Positions 28,951 through 38,138 of a stretch of 64,000 nt of DNA are shown here, piece by piece. The translations under genes and the position numbers were made by a program. Position 1 is the first letter of the stretch. Every line of letters begins with the position of its first letter. The DNA comes from Rhodoligotrophos defluvii (lineage in GTDB: Bacteria > Pseudomonadota > Alphaproteobacteria > Rhizobiales > Im1), in contig NZ_SZZM01000001.1 of assembly GCF_005281615.1 (NCBI RefSeq), forward strand, positions 1,043,001-1,107,000. The letters run 5' to 3'. A model generated the notes under the pieces. That model ran no database searches. It was not told the origin of the DNA and saw only the letters and a list, made by a program, of their open reading frames with translations.

Positions 28951-30381
28951 TCAGTTCATGCTTCCGGACATGGTCTGGATCTGCTCCAGCGCCTGGCTGG
29001 TTACGCGCGCGAGCGCTTCGTCGGCGTCGCTGCGCGCGCGAGCCGCCTGCATCCAATCCGCCAAAGCCGGAGGTGGCGCGGCACCGGCTGCCTGCGCGAT
29101 CCGCATGGCGGCGGCATAGTCACCCGCACCGACATAGGGCTGCATGCGCCCGGTCACCTCGAGCCAGTCGACTTCGTCCACCGGGCGGACCTGCACGATG
29201 CTCCTCAACCGATGCACAAGGGCATCCCAGGTGCCGGAAGCCGGTTCAGGTTCTGATCGCGCGGCAGCCTGTTCCAGGTTCTGGCGAATAGTGGCAAAGC
29301 GCTGCTGCAGGGTTTGGTGCGTGGGCACGCCTTGATCCGCATAGGGCTCGAGCCGCTCGAGTTCCGGGGAGCCGCCGATCCGATTCCGTAGCGAATCGAA
29401 GTCGTTTCGGAACGGCTCGCCATTGGCAAGCTTGCTGCGCAGAGAGTCGAGGGAAGCGGCGATCGCCGTCGCGGCGGCGGCGCGTTCTGCCTCCCGTTGC
29501 TGCTCGGCTTGCAGCCTGGTCTGCAGGGTGTGTTCCAAGGCCTCCAAGCGCTGGGTCAGTTGGCTCAGGCTCTGGCCCGCCGCACCGGTGTCGTTCTGCG
29601 CTTGCCGCAGCATGCCGAGCTCCGACTCCACGGTCTGGAGCCTTGCCGCCGCCGCTTCTGTCGCCTGGCGCAGCTCGGCAATCGCATCGGCATTGGCCGG
29701 CGACGCGGACGCGCCGCTCTCGCGCAGCTCGGTCAACGCACTATCCAGCCGCTGCGCCAGCGCGCGCGCATCGTCGACCCTGGCACGCACGTCATTGACG
29801 TCCTGTCGCAGGCCCGTCGCCGCTTCCTCCACCGTCGTGACCCGGGCCTTCAGGGATTCCAGCGCCTCCGAAAACGTATCCAGCCGGTTCCGGTTGTCGC
29901 GGGCGGCTTGTTCGAGGGCGGGCAGACGTGCCAGCATGTCCTGAATTTGCGGGCTCGGGAAATAGTCGTTCCCATACGTGCGATAGAGCAGGATGCCGCC
30001 GAGCAGGCCGGCGGTGAAGAGCAGGGCGGCAATGCCCCCGCGCAGCCATTGGCGGACGCGGGCATCGCCATCCTCCCCTGCCTCCGGCGGCGGCGAGCCG
30101 TCGCCTCCCGCCAGATCCTCTTCGCCGGCACCGACATTGCCCTCCGTCGTTTCAGCCGGCTTGTCTCCCGTCGCCGTCGGCTGAGCTGCGGCGGCATCGT
30201 CCGGCTGCGGCCCGGCCTTGACACCGATCGAAGCTTCGGGCTCGGCATCCTCGGAGCTGCTCGCGGCCGCAGCCGCAGGCTTGTCGGGCTTGATCTCCGT
30301 CGCCCTGAGATCGATCACCGGCGGCCGACGGCCCGGCCGGTCCTGGCCGCCTTTGCTATCGCGCTCGTCGTTATATGCCAT
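28951..30381 (-). CDS. Mitofilin/Mic60-like membrane protein
   Basis: A 476-residue protein with a charged, Ala/Glu-rich cytoplasmic N-terminus (1-110), one membrane segment at about 114-134 (IAALLFTAGLLGGILLYRTY), a long periplasmic coiled coil (about 150-340), and a C-terminal mitofilin-like domain with PVDEVDWLEVTGRMQPYVGA. Gene order hemC-hemD-this-hemY is the known locus of alphaproteobacterial Mic60, the relative of the mitochondrial cristae protein that shapes intracytoplasmic membranes. Confidence 0.85.
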   Translation of the reverse strand: MAYNDERDSKGGQDRPGRRPPVIDLRATEIKPDKPAAAAASSSEDAEPEASIGVKAGPQPDDAAAAQPTATGDKPAETTEGNVGAGEEDLAGGDGSPPPEAGEDGDARVRQWLRGGIAALLFTAGLLGGILLYRTYGNDYFPSPQIQDMLARLPALEQAARDNRNRLDTFSEALESLKARVTTVEEAATGLRQDVNDVRARVDDARALAQRLDSALTELRESGASASPANADAIAELRQATEAAAARLQTVESELGMLRQAQNDTGAAGQSLSQLTQRLEALEHTLQTRLQAEQQREAERAAAATAIAASLDSLRSKLANGEPFRNDFDSLRNRIGGSPELERLEPYADQGVPTHQTLQQRFATIRQNLEQAAARSEPEPASGTWDALVHRLRSIVQVRPVDEVDWLEVTGRMQPYVGAGDYAAAMRIAQAAGAAPPPALADWMQAARARSDADEALARVTSQALEQIQTMSGSMN

Positions 30382-30431
30382 CGCTCTCTCGAATCCGCCC
30401 CGAAGGGATGTTGGCTGTCAGCAATCGCTGC

Positions 30432-31142
30432 TCAGACCGCGTTGATCCGGTTCATAATACTGTCCACGCTGGGTGCTGCAGCAACAATAACGCGCAACGG
30501 CACAGTGCACCCGCAGCCGACCGCCTCGGCAACCGCGTTCGAAAGGCAGAAATGGGTAACGCCGACAAGCCGCTCGGCAAGTCCGGCTTGGCTAACGAGA
30601 GAACACCAGATTCGCGCCGTGCGCGCGGACAAGAGCACCGCCCCGTCCAACTCGTGTCGCGACAGGGCGGCAGCCACGCCCTCCGAAAGACGGTCCGCGG
30701 GGCGCGCTTCATAGACCACGCGCTGCACCACCCCGAAGCCCCGGGCCTCGAGATCCGACTTGAGGTCGCGGGCGATATGCTTGCCCGATGCATAGAGCAC
30801 CGGCCCCTTCTCCGGCGAAAGACGGTCACCGGCGAGCGAAAGAAGCGAGCCCGCATCCCCGCCTGCCGCCGTCACGTTGCGAAAGCCGGATCCAGAGGCG
30901 GCAGCCGCCGTTTTCTCGCCGACCGTCAGCACCGGAATCCCGTGCAGGAAAGCGAAGCCCGCGAGCTGCCGGGCCGCATGGGCGCTCGACAACAGAATGG
31001 CCTGGTAGGGCAGATCGGGTATTTGAGCCGAGGCGGGCACGATATCGAGCAGCGGTTCGATCAAGATACTGTGGCCCGATCGTTCCAGACGGTCTGCCAA
31101 AGCGACGGCATCCTTTCGCGGACGGGTAATGACTAGGCGCAT
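30432..31142 (-). CDS. hemD: Uroporphyrinogen-III synthase
   Basis: Closes and inverts ring D of hydroxymethylbilane to give uroporphyrinogen III. The 236-residue protein is divergent, as HemD usually is, but opens MRLVITRPRKDAVALADRLE and has ILLSSAHAARQLAGF, VLTVGEKTAAAASGSGF and the second-domain repeat AVLLSARTARIWCSLV. The ATG at 31140-31142 follows the hemC stop after one base, so they are translated together. Confidence 0.9.
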   Translation of the reverse strand: MRLVITRPRKDAVALADRLERSGHSILIEPLLDIVPASAQIPDLPYQAILLSSAHAARQLAGFAFLHGIPVLTVGEKTAAAASGSGFRNVTAAGGDAGSLLSLAGDRLSPEKGPVLYASGKHIARDLKSDLEARGFGVVQRVVYEARPADRLSEGVAAALSRHELDGAVLLSARTARIWCSLVSQAGLAERLVGVTHFCLSNAVAEAVGCGCTVPLRVIVAAAPSVDSIMNRINAV

Positions 31143-31143
31143 G

Positions 31144-32073
31144 CTAGCCGCCCTCCGTGAAGAATGCCTTGCCCGCGTCCCGCAGGATCTCCTGTGCCGC
31201 GTCCTGCCCGAGGGATACCGCATCGGCGGCGGAACCATGCCGCTCCACTTCGTATGCACTGCTTCCATCCGGCGCCAGCACCATGCCCCGGAAGGAAATC
31301 GCGTCGGCCGTCAGCCGGCACAAGCCGGCGATCGGCGTCCGGCACGAGCCGTCCAGGAGGGCCAGGAAGGCACGCTCGCAGGCAACCTCAGTTGCGGTGC
31401 GGCGGTCATCGAGAGCCTCAACCAGCTCGGCCATCCGCGCGTCCCCAATGCGCATCTCGATGCCGATTGCGCCCTGCGCCACCGCAGGTAGCATCTCTTC
31501 CGGCTCGATGAGGGCCGTGATCTCCCGCTCGAGCCCAAGGCGGCGCAGGCCGGCGCTCGCAAGCAAGGTCGCGTGCACCAGGCCGGATCTGAGCTTGGCA
31601 AGGCGGGTATCCACATTGCCGCGGAACTCGACCATCTCTATGTCCGGACGCAGCCGGCTGATCTGAGCGCGCCGGCGCACCGATGACGATCCCATCACCG
31701 CGCCATGCGGCAGGTCGCGGATGCGCGGCGCTACCGGGCTTAAGAAAGCATCCCGCGGGTCTTCCCGGGGCAGCATCGCGCCAATGGTGAGACCGTCCGG
31801 CAAAACGGAAGGCATGTCCTTCATGGAGTGAATTGCGAGATCGATGCTGCCATCGAGCAGCGCAATTTCGATTTCCTTGGTGAACAAGCCCTTGCCGCCG
31901 ATCGCGGCGAGCGGCCGGTCCTTCACTCGATCTCCGGTGGTGGTGATCGGAACGATGCTGACCTCGTCGTCGGTGAGACCATGCGCCTGCATCAGCCGGC
32001 GCTTGGTTTCCTCCGCTTGCACCAGCGCGAGCCTGCTGCCACGGGTGCCGATACGAATGGGAATGGTTTGCAA
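31144..32073 (-). CDS. hemC: Hydroxymethylbilane synthase (porphobilinogen deaminase)
   Basis: Polymerises four porphobilinogens into hydroxymethylbilane. [20 protein letters not shown] opens the protein and [20 protein letters not shown] carries the catalytic Asp. [13 protein letters not shown] holds the Cys that binds the dipyrromethane cofactor. The only in-frame ATG (32205) lies inside the divergent tsaD, so I infer a TTG start at 32071-32073, with GGAAACGG upstream, giving LQTIPIRIG as the N-terminus and about 309 residues. Confidence 0.93.
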   Translation of the reverse strand: MQTIPIRIGTRGSRLALVQAEETKRRLMQAHGLTDDEVSIVPITTTGDRVKDRPLAAIGGKGLFTKEIEIALLDGSIDLAIHSMKDMPSVLPDGLTIGAMLPREDPRDAFLSPVAPRIRDLPHGAVMGSSSVRRRAQISRLRPDIEMVEFRGNVDTRLAKLRSGLVHATLLASAGLRRLGLEREITALIEPEEMLPAVAQGAIGIEMRIGDARMAELVEALDDRRTATEVACERAFLALLDGSCRTPIAGLCRLTADAISFRGMVLAPDGSSAYEVERHGSAADAVSLGQDAAQEILRDAGKAFFTEGG

Positions 32074-32165
32074 CTGTGCCGTTTCCGATGCTAGTGGCTG
32101 TGAGCGACACTTTGGTCTGTAAACAACGCTTTGATTTGAGAAAGCGCATCCTGGCCGTGAACGCA

Positions 32166-33302
32166 ATGCCGATGCCGATACCGCCTGTCGAGACCGCCGC
32201 CGCAAAAGCCGTGCGAGGCCGCGGCGGCTCGCTCACTGTCTTGGGTATCGAGAGCTCGTGCGACGAGACCGCCGCGGCCGTGATCCGCCGCGAACCGGGC
32301 GGCGCGGCAACTGTGCTGGCCGACCTCATTCTGTCTCAGAACGAGGATCATGCGCCCTTCGGCGGCGTGGTGCCGGAGGTTGCGGCGCGCGCTCATGTCG
32401 CGCATCTCGACCGGCTGGTCCGGCAGGCGATGGACAAAAGCGGCCTTGATTTCCCCGACCTGGACGGCATCGCCGCGACCGCGGGTCCCGGCCTTATCGG
32501 CGGGCTGCTGGTCGGACTGACCATGGCGCGCGCCATCGGCCAGGTGCACGATCTGCCCGTCCTGCCGATCAACCACCTGGAAGGCCATGCGCTCACCGCA
32601 CGCCTGACCGACGGCCTGCCATTTCCTTATCTTCTGCTGCTCGTCTCCGGCGGGCACACTCAGCTCGTCATCGTCGAGGATGTCGGCCGCTACGCCCGGC
32701 TCGGCACCACGATCGACGATGCGCTGGGTGAGGCCTTCGACAAGACCGCCAAGCTGCTGGGACTTGGCTATCCTGGCGGCCCGGAGGTTGAGCGCCGTGC
32801 CCGGGCCGGCAACCCCGAGCGATTCCCCTTCCCAAGACCGATGGTGGGACGGGAAGGCTGCGACTTCTCCTTCTCCGGGCTCAAGACCGCCATCCGCCGC
32901 GCCGCGCAGGCAGCCATGCCACTCTCTGATCGCGACATTGCCGATATCTGCGCGAGCTTTCAGGCGGCAATTGCCGACTGCGTGGCCGACCGCCTGCGGC
33001 ATGCCATGCGTGCCTTCACCTCCCGTTATCCCGAGGTCGAGCAGCCGGCCGTGGTCGTCGCCGGCGGGGTCGCGGCGAATGCGGTCCTGCGCCAGGTCAT
33101 GCTGGACGCGGCCGTCGAAGCCGGCTTCTCCGTCAGCATTCCGCCATTGAGGCTGTGTACCGATAATGCGGTGATGATCGCCTGGGCCGGCGCCGAGCGC
33201 CTTGCGGGGGGTCTGCTCGACACCGGCACGACCAATGCTCGGCCGCGCTGGCCGCTTGACCCGCACGCAGCGCCGGCCATTGGCGCGGGAGTGAAAGCTT
33301 AG
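32166..33302 (+). CDS. tsaD: tRNA N6-threonylcarbamoyladenosine synthesis protein TsaD
   Basis: Transfers threonylcarbamoyl to A37 of ANN-decoding tRNAs, with TsaB and TsaE. The ASKHA-fold protein has [19 protein letters not shown] at the N-terminus, the metal motif [32 protein letters not shown] and the C-terminal [14 protein letters not shown] and [16 protein letters not shown]. The start is uncertain: the ATG at 32166 gives 378 residues with about 24 before the conserved region; the ATG at 32172 is also possible. It is divergent from hemC. Confidence 0.94.
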   Translation: MPMPIPPVETAAAKAVRGRGGSLTVLGIESSCDETAAAVIRREPGGAATVLADLILSQNEDHAPFGGVVPEVAARAHVAHLDRLVRQAMDKSGLDFPDLDGIAATAGPGLIGGLLVGLTMARAIGQVHDLPVLPINHLEGHALTARLTDGLPFPYLLLLVSGGHTQLVIVEDVGRYARLGTTIDDALGEAFDKTAKLLGLGYPGGPEVERRARAGNPERFPFPRPMVGREGCDFSFSGLKTAIRRAAQAAMPLSDRDIADICASFQAAIADCVADRLRHAMRAFTSRYPEVEQPAVVVAGGVAANAVLRQVMLDAAVEAGFSVSIPPLRLCTDNAVMIAWAGAERLAGGLLDTGTTNARPRWPLDPHAAPAIGAGVKA

Positions 33303-33333
33303 GATGGCGCATTTTTAACAGCGGATCGAGCGG

Positions 33334-34344
33334 ATGAGCGGAGCTGTGGCACGCATCGGCATTATAGGCGCCGGCGCCTGGGGGACAGCGCTGGCCTGCC
33401 TGGCACGCCAGGCGGGTGTCGATGTGGTTCTGTGGGCGCGCGAGCCCGAGGTGATCGACGCTATCAACAAACAGCACGAGAACACGCTCTTCCTGCCGGG
33501 CATCGCGCTCGACCGTGGTATCCTGGCCACCGGGGATCTCGCCGAAGCCGCGCAGGCCGACATACTTCTGTTGGTCTGCCCGGCCCAGGCCCTGCGGTCG
33601 GTAGGGCAGGACATGGCTGCGCATGTCGGACCGGACACGCCTGTCGCCATTTGCGCCAAGGGACTGGAGCGCGGCACGCACAAGCTGATGACGGAGGTTC
33701 TGGCGGAGGTCCTGCCGCAGGCCGAGCCCATGGTTCTGTCGGGCCCGAGCTTTGCCGCGGATGTGGCCCGCGGCCTGCCCACCGCTGTCACCCTCGCCGC
33801 CCGCACCCATGACAGGGCGTTGGCCGTGGCCGCGACCCTGGCCGGCCCAACCTTCCGCCCCTACATCGGCACCGATCTGATCGGCGCCCAGATCGGCGGA
33901 GCGGTGAAGAACGTGCTCGCCATCGCCTGCGGCATCGTTGAGGGCCGCAAGCTGGGCGACAGCGCCAGGGCATCGCTCATGACCCGCGCATTCGCCGAAC
34001 TCACCCGATTCGGCCGCAGCTTCGGCGCCCACGCCAAAACGCTGGCTGGCCTCTCCGGTCTTGGTGACCTCATCCTCACCTGCTCCAGCTTGCAGTCCCG
34101 CAATATGTCGCTGGGCTATGCCATCGGCGAGGGCCGATCGGTGGACGAGGTGCTGGGCGAGCGGCGCTCGGTCAGCGAGGGTGTGTACACGGCCGGGGTC
34201 GTCGTGGAGCTGGCCGAGCAGCGCGGCATCGATATGCCGATCGCACGCGCCGTGCATGGCATCGTGGAAGGACGGCTCACGGTCCAGCAAGCGATCGAAG
34301 ATCTGTTCAATCGGCCGCTGAAGGCCGAGTTTGAACCTGGCTAG
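33334..34344 (+). CDS. gpsA: Glycerol-3-phosphate dehydrogenase [NAD(P)+]
   Basis: Makes sn-glycerol 3-phosphate for phospholipids. The 336-residue enzyme has the dinucleotide site IGIIGAGAWGTALACLARQ, VPAQ-like CPAQALRSVGQDM, GPSFAADVARGLPTAVTLAA, catalytic Lys in GGAVKNVLAIACGIVEG, and SGLGDLILTCSSLQSRNMSL. It follows tsaD by 31 bases and is followed closely by the YCII and EVE genes, an order common in alphaproteobacteria. Confidence 0.95.
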   Translation: MSGAVARIGIIGAGAWGTALACLARQAGVDVVLWAREPEVIDAINKQHENTLFLPGIALDRGILATGDLAEAAQADILLLVCPAQALRSVGQDMAAHVGPDTPVAICAKGLERGTHKLMTEVLAEVLPQAEPMVLSGPSFAADVARGLPTAVTLAARTHDRALAVAATLAGPTFRPYIGTDLIGAQIGGAVKNVLAIACGIVEGRKLGDSARASLMTRAFAELTRFGRSFGAHAKTLAGLSGLGDLILTCSSLQSRNMSLGYAIGEGRSVDEVLGERRSVSEGVYTAGVVVELAEQRGIDMPIARAVHGIVEGRLTVQQAIEDLFNRPLKAEFEPG

Positions 34345-34359
34345 TCAAGGGAGGGAGAC

Positions 34360-34656
34360 ATGGCCCATTTCGTCATCCTGTGCACCGACGTTCCGAACTC
34401 AGCCGAAAAGCGCAACGGTGCCCGGCCCGCGCATCTCCAGTATCTCACCAGCCTCGGCAGCAAGCTGCGCCTGGCCGGACCGTTCATGGCGGACGACGGC
34501 AAGACCATGACCGGCAGCATGCTGGTGGTCGAGACCGATACGATCGAGGAGGCCCGCCAGATTGCCGCCGGCGACCCTTACGGTCCCGCCGGTGTTTTCG
34601 CGGAAGTGGAGGTAAAGCCTTGGAAATGGGTGATCACCGACGGTAAGCTCGGCTGA
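34360..34656 (+). CDS. YCII-domain protein
   Basis: A 98-residue ferredoxin-like-fold protein of the YCII family (muconolactone isomerase-like), function unknown. It opens MAHFVILCTDVPNSAEKRNG, with RPAHLQYLTSLGSKLRLAGP and the family His/Asp region DPYGPAGVFAEVEVKPWKWV. GGGAGG precedes the ATG. It lies 15 bases after gpsA and 16 before the EVE gene, so the three are probably one transcript. Confidence 0.87.
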   Translation: MAHFVILCTDVPNSAEKRNGARPAHLQYLTSLGSKLRLAGPFMADDGKTMTGSMLVVETDTIEEARQIAAGDPYGPAGVFAEVEVKPWKWVITDGKLG

Positions 34657-34672
34657 GCGGAGGGCCACCCCT

Positions 34673-35101
34673 ATGGCATACTGGTTGTTCAAGACCGAAC
34701 CGAGCTCCTGGTCGTGGGACGATCAGAAGCGCAAAGGCGCCGCCGGCGAACCCTGGACCGGCGTGCGCAACTTCCAGGCTCGGAAGAACATGATGTCCAT
34801 GAAAGTGGGCGATCTCGGCTTCTTCTATCACTCGGTCGAGCAAAAGAGCATCGTCGGCATCGTCCGGGTAAGCGCCGAAGCCCATCCGGACCACACGGCC
34901 AGCGAGGGCCCATGGCAATGCGTGGACGTGGTCGCGGTTTGCGACGTTCCCAATCCGGTCAGCCTCGACGCCATCAAGAAGGAACCGAGGCTGAGGGACA
35001 TGGTGCTGGTCAAGAACGCCCGGCTCTCGGTTCAGCCTGTCACGCCCGACGAATGGGAGCTTATCTGTCGCATGGGTGGCGTGTCGAAGATACCACAGTG
35101 A
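34673..35101 (+). CDS. EVE domain protein
   Basis: A 142-residue PUA-like EVE-domain protein, a fold that binds modified bases in RNA or DNA. It opens MAYWLFKTEPSSWSWDDQKR and has WTGVRNFQARKNMMSMKVGD, GFFYHSVEQKSIVGIVRVSA and a C-terminal VTPDEWELICRMGG. GGAGG lies 10 bases upstream. The location next to tsaD-gpsA is common in this class and argues for a housekeeping role rather than the defence-linked EVE role seen elsewhere. Confidence 0.9.
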   Translation: MAYWLFKTEPSSWSWDDQKRKGAAGEPWTGVRNFQARKNMMSMKVGDLGFFYHSVEQKSIVGIVRVSAEAHPDHTASEGPWQCVDVVAVCDVPNPVSLDAIKKEPRLRDMVLVKNARLSVQPVTPDEWELICRMGGVSKIPQ

Positions 35102-35335
35102 TGCCTGGCCGCTACCCGATAACCCGCTGATTCCATTCCGATTTTACTCCTGTGCAACCAGGCGCCGCAGCTGCCTCATATTGGGAATTCAATCCTGGGT
35201 TGAAATACCTGCCCTATGAACGCATCTTCGCCCAGGACGTTTCACACTACCGCAGCATTGGTCGCGTATGGTCCCGCCGCACTGAGGGGACGAGTGGTGC
35301 GCGCTATCGGCAAGCGGGCTTGTCAGGAGAAGGAT

Positions 35336-35854
35336 ATGAATCCGAGGAACATTTTGTTCTTGTGCGATGACAACGCGGCCGGCAGCCTCATGGCAGAGGC
35401 CATCGTCAACGCCGCCGGCAGCCGTCACTTCAAGGCATTCAGCGCCGGATTCGAACCGGCGGCGGCGGCCGACCCCGACGCTCTGGACATCATCGCCCAA
35501 GCGGGCATCCGCGCCCGCGGACTACGGCCCAAATCCTGGCGGGAATTCGCCGGCCCGCCTCCTATGAAGTTTCATTATGCCGTCCATTTGGGCCAGCGGA
35601 AAAGGCCCGAGCTTGCAGCCTTGGACGATGATTCGCGCTTGCTGCATTGGCCGCTGCTCGACCGGCCGATCGGCGCCGGCCTCGGCTCGAGTCGCAAGGC
35701 CGCATTCCTCGACCTGTTCGCCGAAATCCGTCAGCTTGCGGAATCGGTTTTCCTGAGGCCTGCCCGGGCGGCAACCGCCCGTGAGCCCATTCCACTGCCC
35801 GCTCAGCAGCCAGATCGCGCCTTGTCGAGGATCACTGCCGAAGAGCGCTGCTGA
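35336..35854 (+). CDS. Degenerate ArsC/low-molecular-weight phosphatase-like protein
   Basis: A 172-residue protein with the fold plan of the arsC product at 11299 but a broken active site. The loop LFLCDDNAAGSLMAEA keeps Cys10 and Asn13, but the essential CX5R arginine is Gly16. The segment matching the two resolving cysteines of ArsC (VCDNAAGEVC) is VHLGQRKRPELA, with no Cys. The Asp loop HWPLLDRP is partly kept. AGGAGAAGGA lies just before the ATG at 35336, so expression looks intact. It may bind an oxyanion or protein without catalysis. A Pro/Arg-rich tail of about 25 residues is added. Confidence 0.75.
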   Translation: MNPRNILFLCDDNAAGSLMAEAIVNAAGSRHFKAFSAGFEPAAAADPDALDIIAQAGIRARGLRPKSWREFAGPPPMKFHYAVHLGQRKRPELAALDDDSRLLHWPLLDRPIGAGLGSSRKAAFLDLFAEIRQLAESVFLRPARAATAREPIPLPAQQPDRALSRITAEERC

Positions 35855-36398
35855 TCAGCGCGCGCGTATCAGCAGCCCACTCCTGCAACAGGCTGGTCGG
35901 TGTGGGCCGCGGGGTCCGCAATCGACCCGCCACTTCATTGTACTCGATGCGCAGCTCCGCCCCATATTTCTGGGCCAGCCTGCGCATTCTGAGATTTTCC
36001 AGCGCGCAAATCGTATAGATCGTCTCGATATAGCGGTTCTGCGCCGAGACGATCGCCCGACGCATCAATTCGGTGCCGATGCCCCGGCCGCGGAACGGCT
36101 TCTCGACCGCAAAAGCGGCTTCTGCCTCGAGCGGGAGCCCATCCAGGGTCGGCTGTAGCTCGCCCGTGCCGCGGAGTTCGCCATCCACGAAACATCCCTC
36201 GACAATGCCGGGCCATCGCAACGCCTTGCGCGCATGCTCCTCCAGGAACCGGTCGGAAACGGCCGTCCCGAAGCGGAAATGCTTCGCCTCCGGGTCCAAG
36301 CGCTTGAGGTGCTCGGCCAGTCGGCCAACATCGTGAAGCCCAAGCTTTCGATACGAGACCCTCGACGATTGCTGGGATGTGATCCTATCTTTACTCAT
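35832..36398 (-). CDS. GNAT family N-acetyltransferase
   Basis: A 188-residue acetyltransferase. The acetyl-CoA motif A is FAVEKPFRGRGIGTELMRRA (R/Q-x-x-G-x-G/A). An N-terminal LGLHDVGRLAEHLKRLDPEA and HFRFGTAVSDRFLEEHARKA resemble GNAT proteins often found alone or fused to other domains in rhizobia. The substrate is unknown. Its last 23 bases overlap the end of the convergent ArsC-like gene. Confidence 0.85.
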   Translation of the reverse strand: MSKDRITSQQSSRVSYRKLGLHDVGRLAEHLKRLDPEAKHFRFGTAVSDRFLEEHARKALRWPGIVEGCFVDGELRGTGELQPTLDGLPLEAEAAFAVEKPFRGRGIGTELMRRAIVSAQNRYIETIYTICALENLRMRRLAQKYGAELRIEYNEVAGRLRTPRPTPTSLLQEWAADTRALISSALRQ

Positions 36399-36617
36399 GG
36401 CGCAGGTCGTGGACGTCAGTGGACCCGTGGGTTTCGGTCCAAGCCATGCCTGGATATGATGCTGCGGTGCACAATTTCAAGGCGAATGGGAATGCCCGGC
36501 AGGAACAGCTTACCTTTGCGTCAATATGTCCGCAGGCATGTCCGGCTTGCCGTTTGGCCACAGGGAAGCTACGGTCCGGCCACATCCAGGAAGGTGCGGG
36601 TCTGAGCGAGGACAGAG

Positions 36618-38117
36618 ATGGTTAAGGAAATCGGCCACTTTATCGGCGGCAAGCGGGTCCCCGGAACCAGCGGCAATTATAGCGACGTCTTCAACCCCAA
36701 TACCGGCGAGGTCCAAGCCCGTTTGGCCCTTGCCAATCTGAAAGAGCTGGACCACGCGGTACAGGTGGCCAAGGCCGCACAGCCTGCCTGGGCGGAGAAG
36801 AACCCGCAGGTGCGCGCCCGGGTTCTCATGAAATTTCTCGATCTCCTCAACAAGGAGAAGAACAGCCTGGCCGAGATGCTCTCCCTCGAGCACGGCAAGA
36901 CCATTCCCGATGCGCATGGCGACATCCAGCGCGGGCTCGAAGTGGTCGAGTTCGCCTGCGGCATCCCGCATCTGCTGAAAGGCGAGTTCAGCGTCGGTGC
37001 AGGCCCCGCCATCGACATGTATTCGATGCGCCAGCCATTGGGCGTCGTCGCCGGCATCACCCCGTTCAACTTCCCCGCCATGATCCCCATGTGGAAATTC
37101 GCGCCCGCGCTGGCTTGCGGCAATGCCTATATCCTCAAGCCCTCGGAGCGTGATCCCTCGGTGCCCATGCGGCTTGCCGAGCTGCTGGTCGAAGCCGGCC
37201 TGCCTGAGGGCGTCTTGAATGTGGTCAATGGCGGCAAGGAGGTGGTTGACGGCATTCTGGACCATCCGGACATTCAGGCCATCGGCTTTGTCGGCTCGAC
37301 CCCCATCGCGGAATATGTCTATGCGCGCGGCACCGCGCACGGCAAGCGCGTGCAGGCCTTCGGCGGCGCCAAGAACCATATGATCATCATGCCCGATGCG
37401 GACCTGGATCAGGCGGTGAACGCGCTGGTCGGCGCCGGCTACGGCTCGGCGGGCGAGCGCTGCATGGCGATTTCGGTTGCTGTGCCGGTCGGCCAGAAGA
37501 CGGCCGATGCGCTGATCGAGCGCCTTGTGCCGCGGGTCGAGGGTCTCAAAGTAGGCCTCTCCACCGATCACGACGCCGATTTCGGCCCGCTCGTCACCCG
37601 GCAGCATCGCGACAAGGTGAAGGACTACGTGAACATCGGCGTGGACGAGGGGGCGAAGCTGCTCGTTGATGGCCGCAACTTCACGATGCAGGGCTACGAG
37701 AACGGCTTCTTCATGGGCGGCTGCCTGTTCGACCACGTCACCCGCGACATGCGCATCTATAAGGAAGAGATCTTCGGGCCGGTCCTGTCGGTTGTCCGTG
37801 CGAAGGACTATGAGGACGCTCTCTCCCTGCCCAACGAGCATGAATTCGGCAATGGTGTCGCCATCTTCACCCGCGACGGCGATGCGGCGCGCGACTTCTC
37901 GACCCGCGTCAATGTGGGCATGGTCGGCGTCAACGTGCCGATCCCCGTGCCGCTGGCCTATCACACCTTCGGCGGCTGGAAGCGCTCGGGCTTCGGCGAC
38001 CTGAACCAGCACGGGCCGGACTCGATCCGCTTCTACACCAAGACGAAGACGGTCACGTCCCGCTGGCCGTCGGGCATTAAGGACGGCGCCCAGTTCATCA
38101 TGCCCACCATGGCGTGA
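36618..38117 (+). CDS. mmsA: CoA-acylating methylmalonate-semialdehyde dehydrogenase
   Basis: Oxidises (methyl)malonate semialdehyde to propionyl- or acetyl-CoA in valine, beta-alanine and inositol breakdown. The 499-residue aldehyde dehydrogenase has GITPFNFPAMIPMWKFAPAL and catalytic Cys282 in GAGYGSAGERCMAISVAVPV. FGGAKNH has Asn where other aldehyde dehydrogenases have the general-base Glu, which is the mark of this CoA-dependent family. GAGGA precedes the ATG. A weak promoter-like pair, TTGCCG and TACGGT (36547-36575), lies upstream. Regulation by inositol is not evident. Confidence 0.93.
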   Translation: MVKEIGHFIGGKRVPGTSGNYSDVFNPNTGEVQARLALANLKELDHAVQVAKAAQPAWAEKNPQVRARVLMKFLDLLNKEKNSLAEMLSLEHGKTIPDAHGDIQRGLEVVEFACGIPHLLKGEFSVGAGPAIDMYSMRQPLGVVAGITPFNFPAMIPMWKFAPALACGNAYILKPSERDPSVPMRLAELLVEAGLPEGVLNVVNGGKEVVDGILDHPDIQAIGFVGSTPIAEYVYARGTAHGKRVQAFGGAKNHMIIMPDADLDQAVNALVGAGYGSAGERCMAISVAVPVGQKTADALIERLVPRVEGLKVGLSTDHDADFGPLVTRQHRDKVKDYVNIGVDEGAKLLVDGRNFTMQGYENGFFMGGCLFDHVTRDMRIYKEEIFGPVLSVVRAKDYEDALSLPNEHEFGNGVAIFTRDGDAARDFSTRVNVGMVGVNVPIPVPLAYHTFGGWKRSGFGDLNQHGPDSIRFYTKTKTVTSRWPSGIKDGAQFIMPTMA

Positions 38118-38138
38118 GGCCCTGAGAGGCGGGCATCG

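Noticed and set aside
32074-32205. ATG start at 32205 for hemC
   Set aside because: It would overlap the 5' end of the divergent tsaD and add about 44 residues before the conserved IRIGTRGS; a TTG at 32071-32073 fits the family.
34673-35101. EVE-domain gene as part of a defence island
   Set aside because: It is in the conserved tsaD-gpsA-YCII-EVE order with no nuclease or methylase neighbours, so a defence role is not supported.
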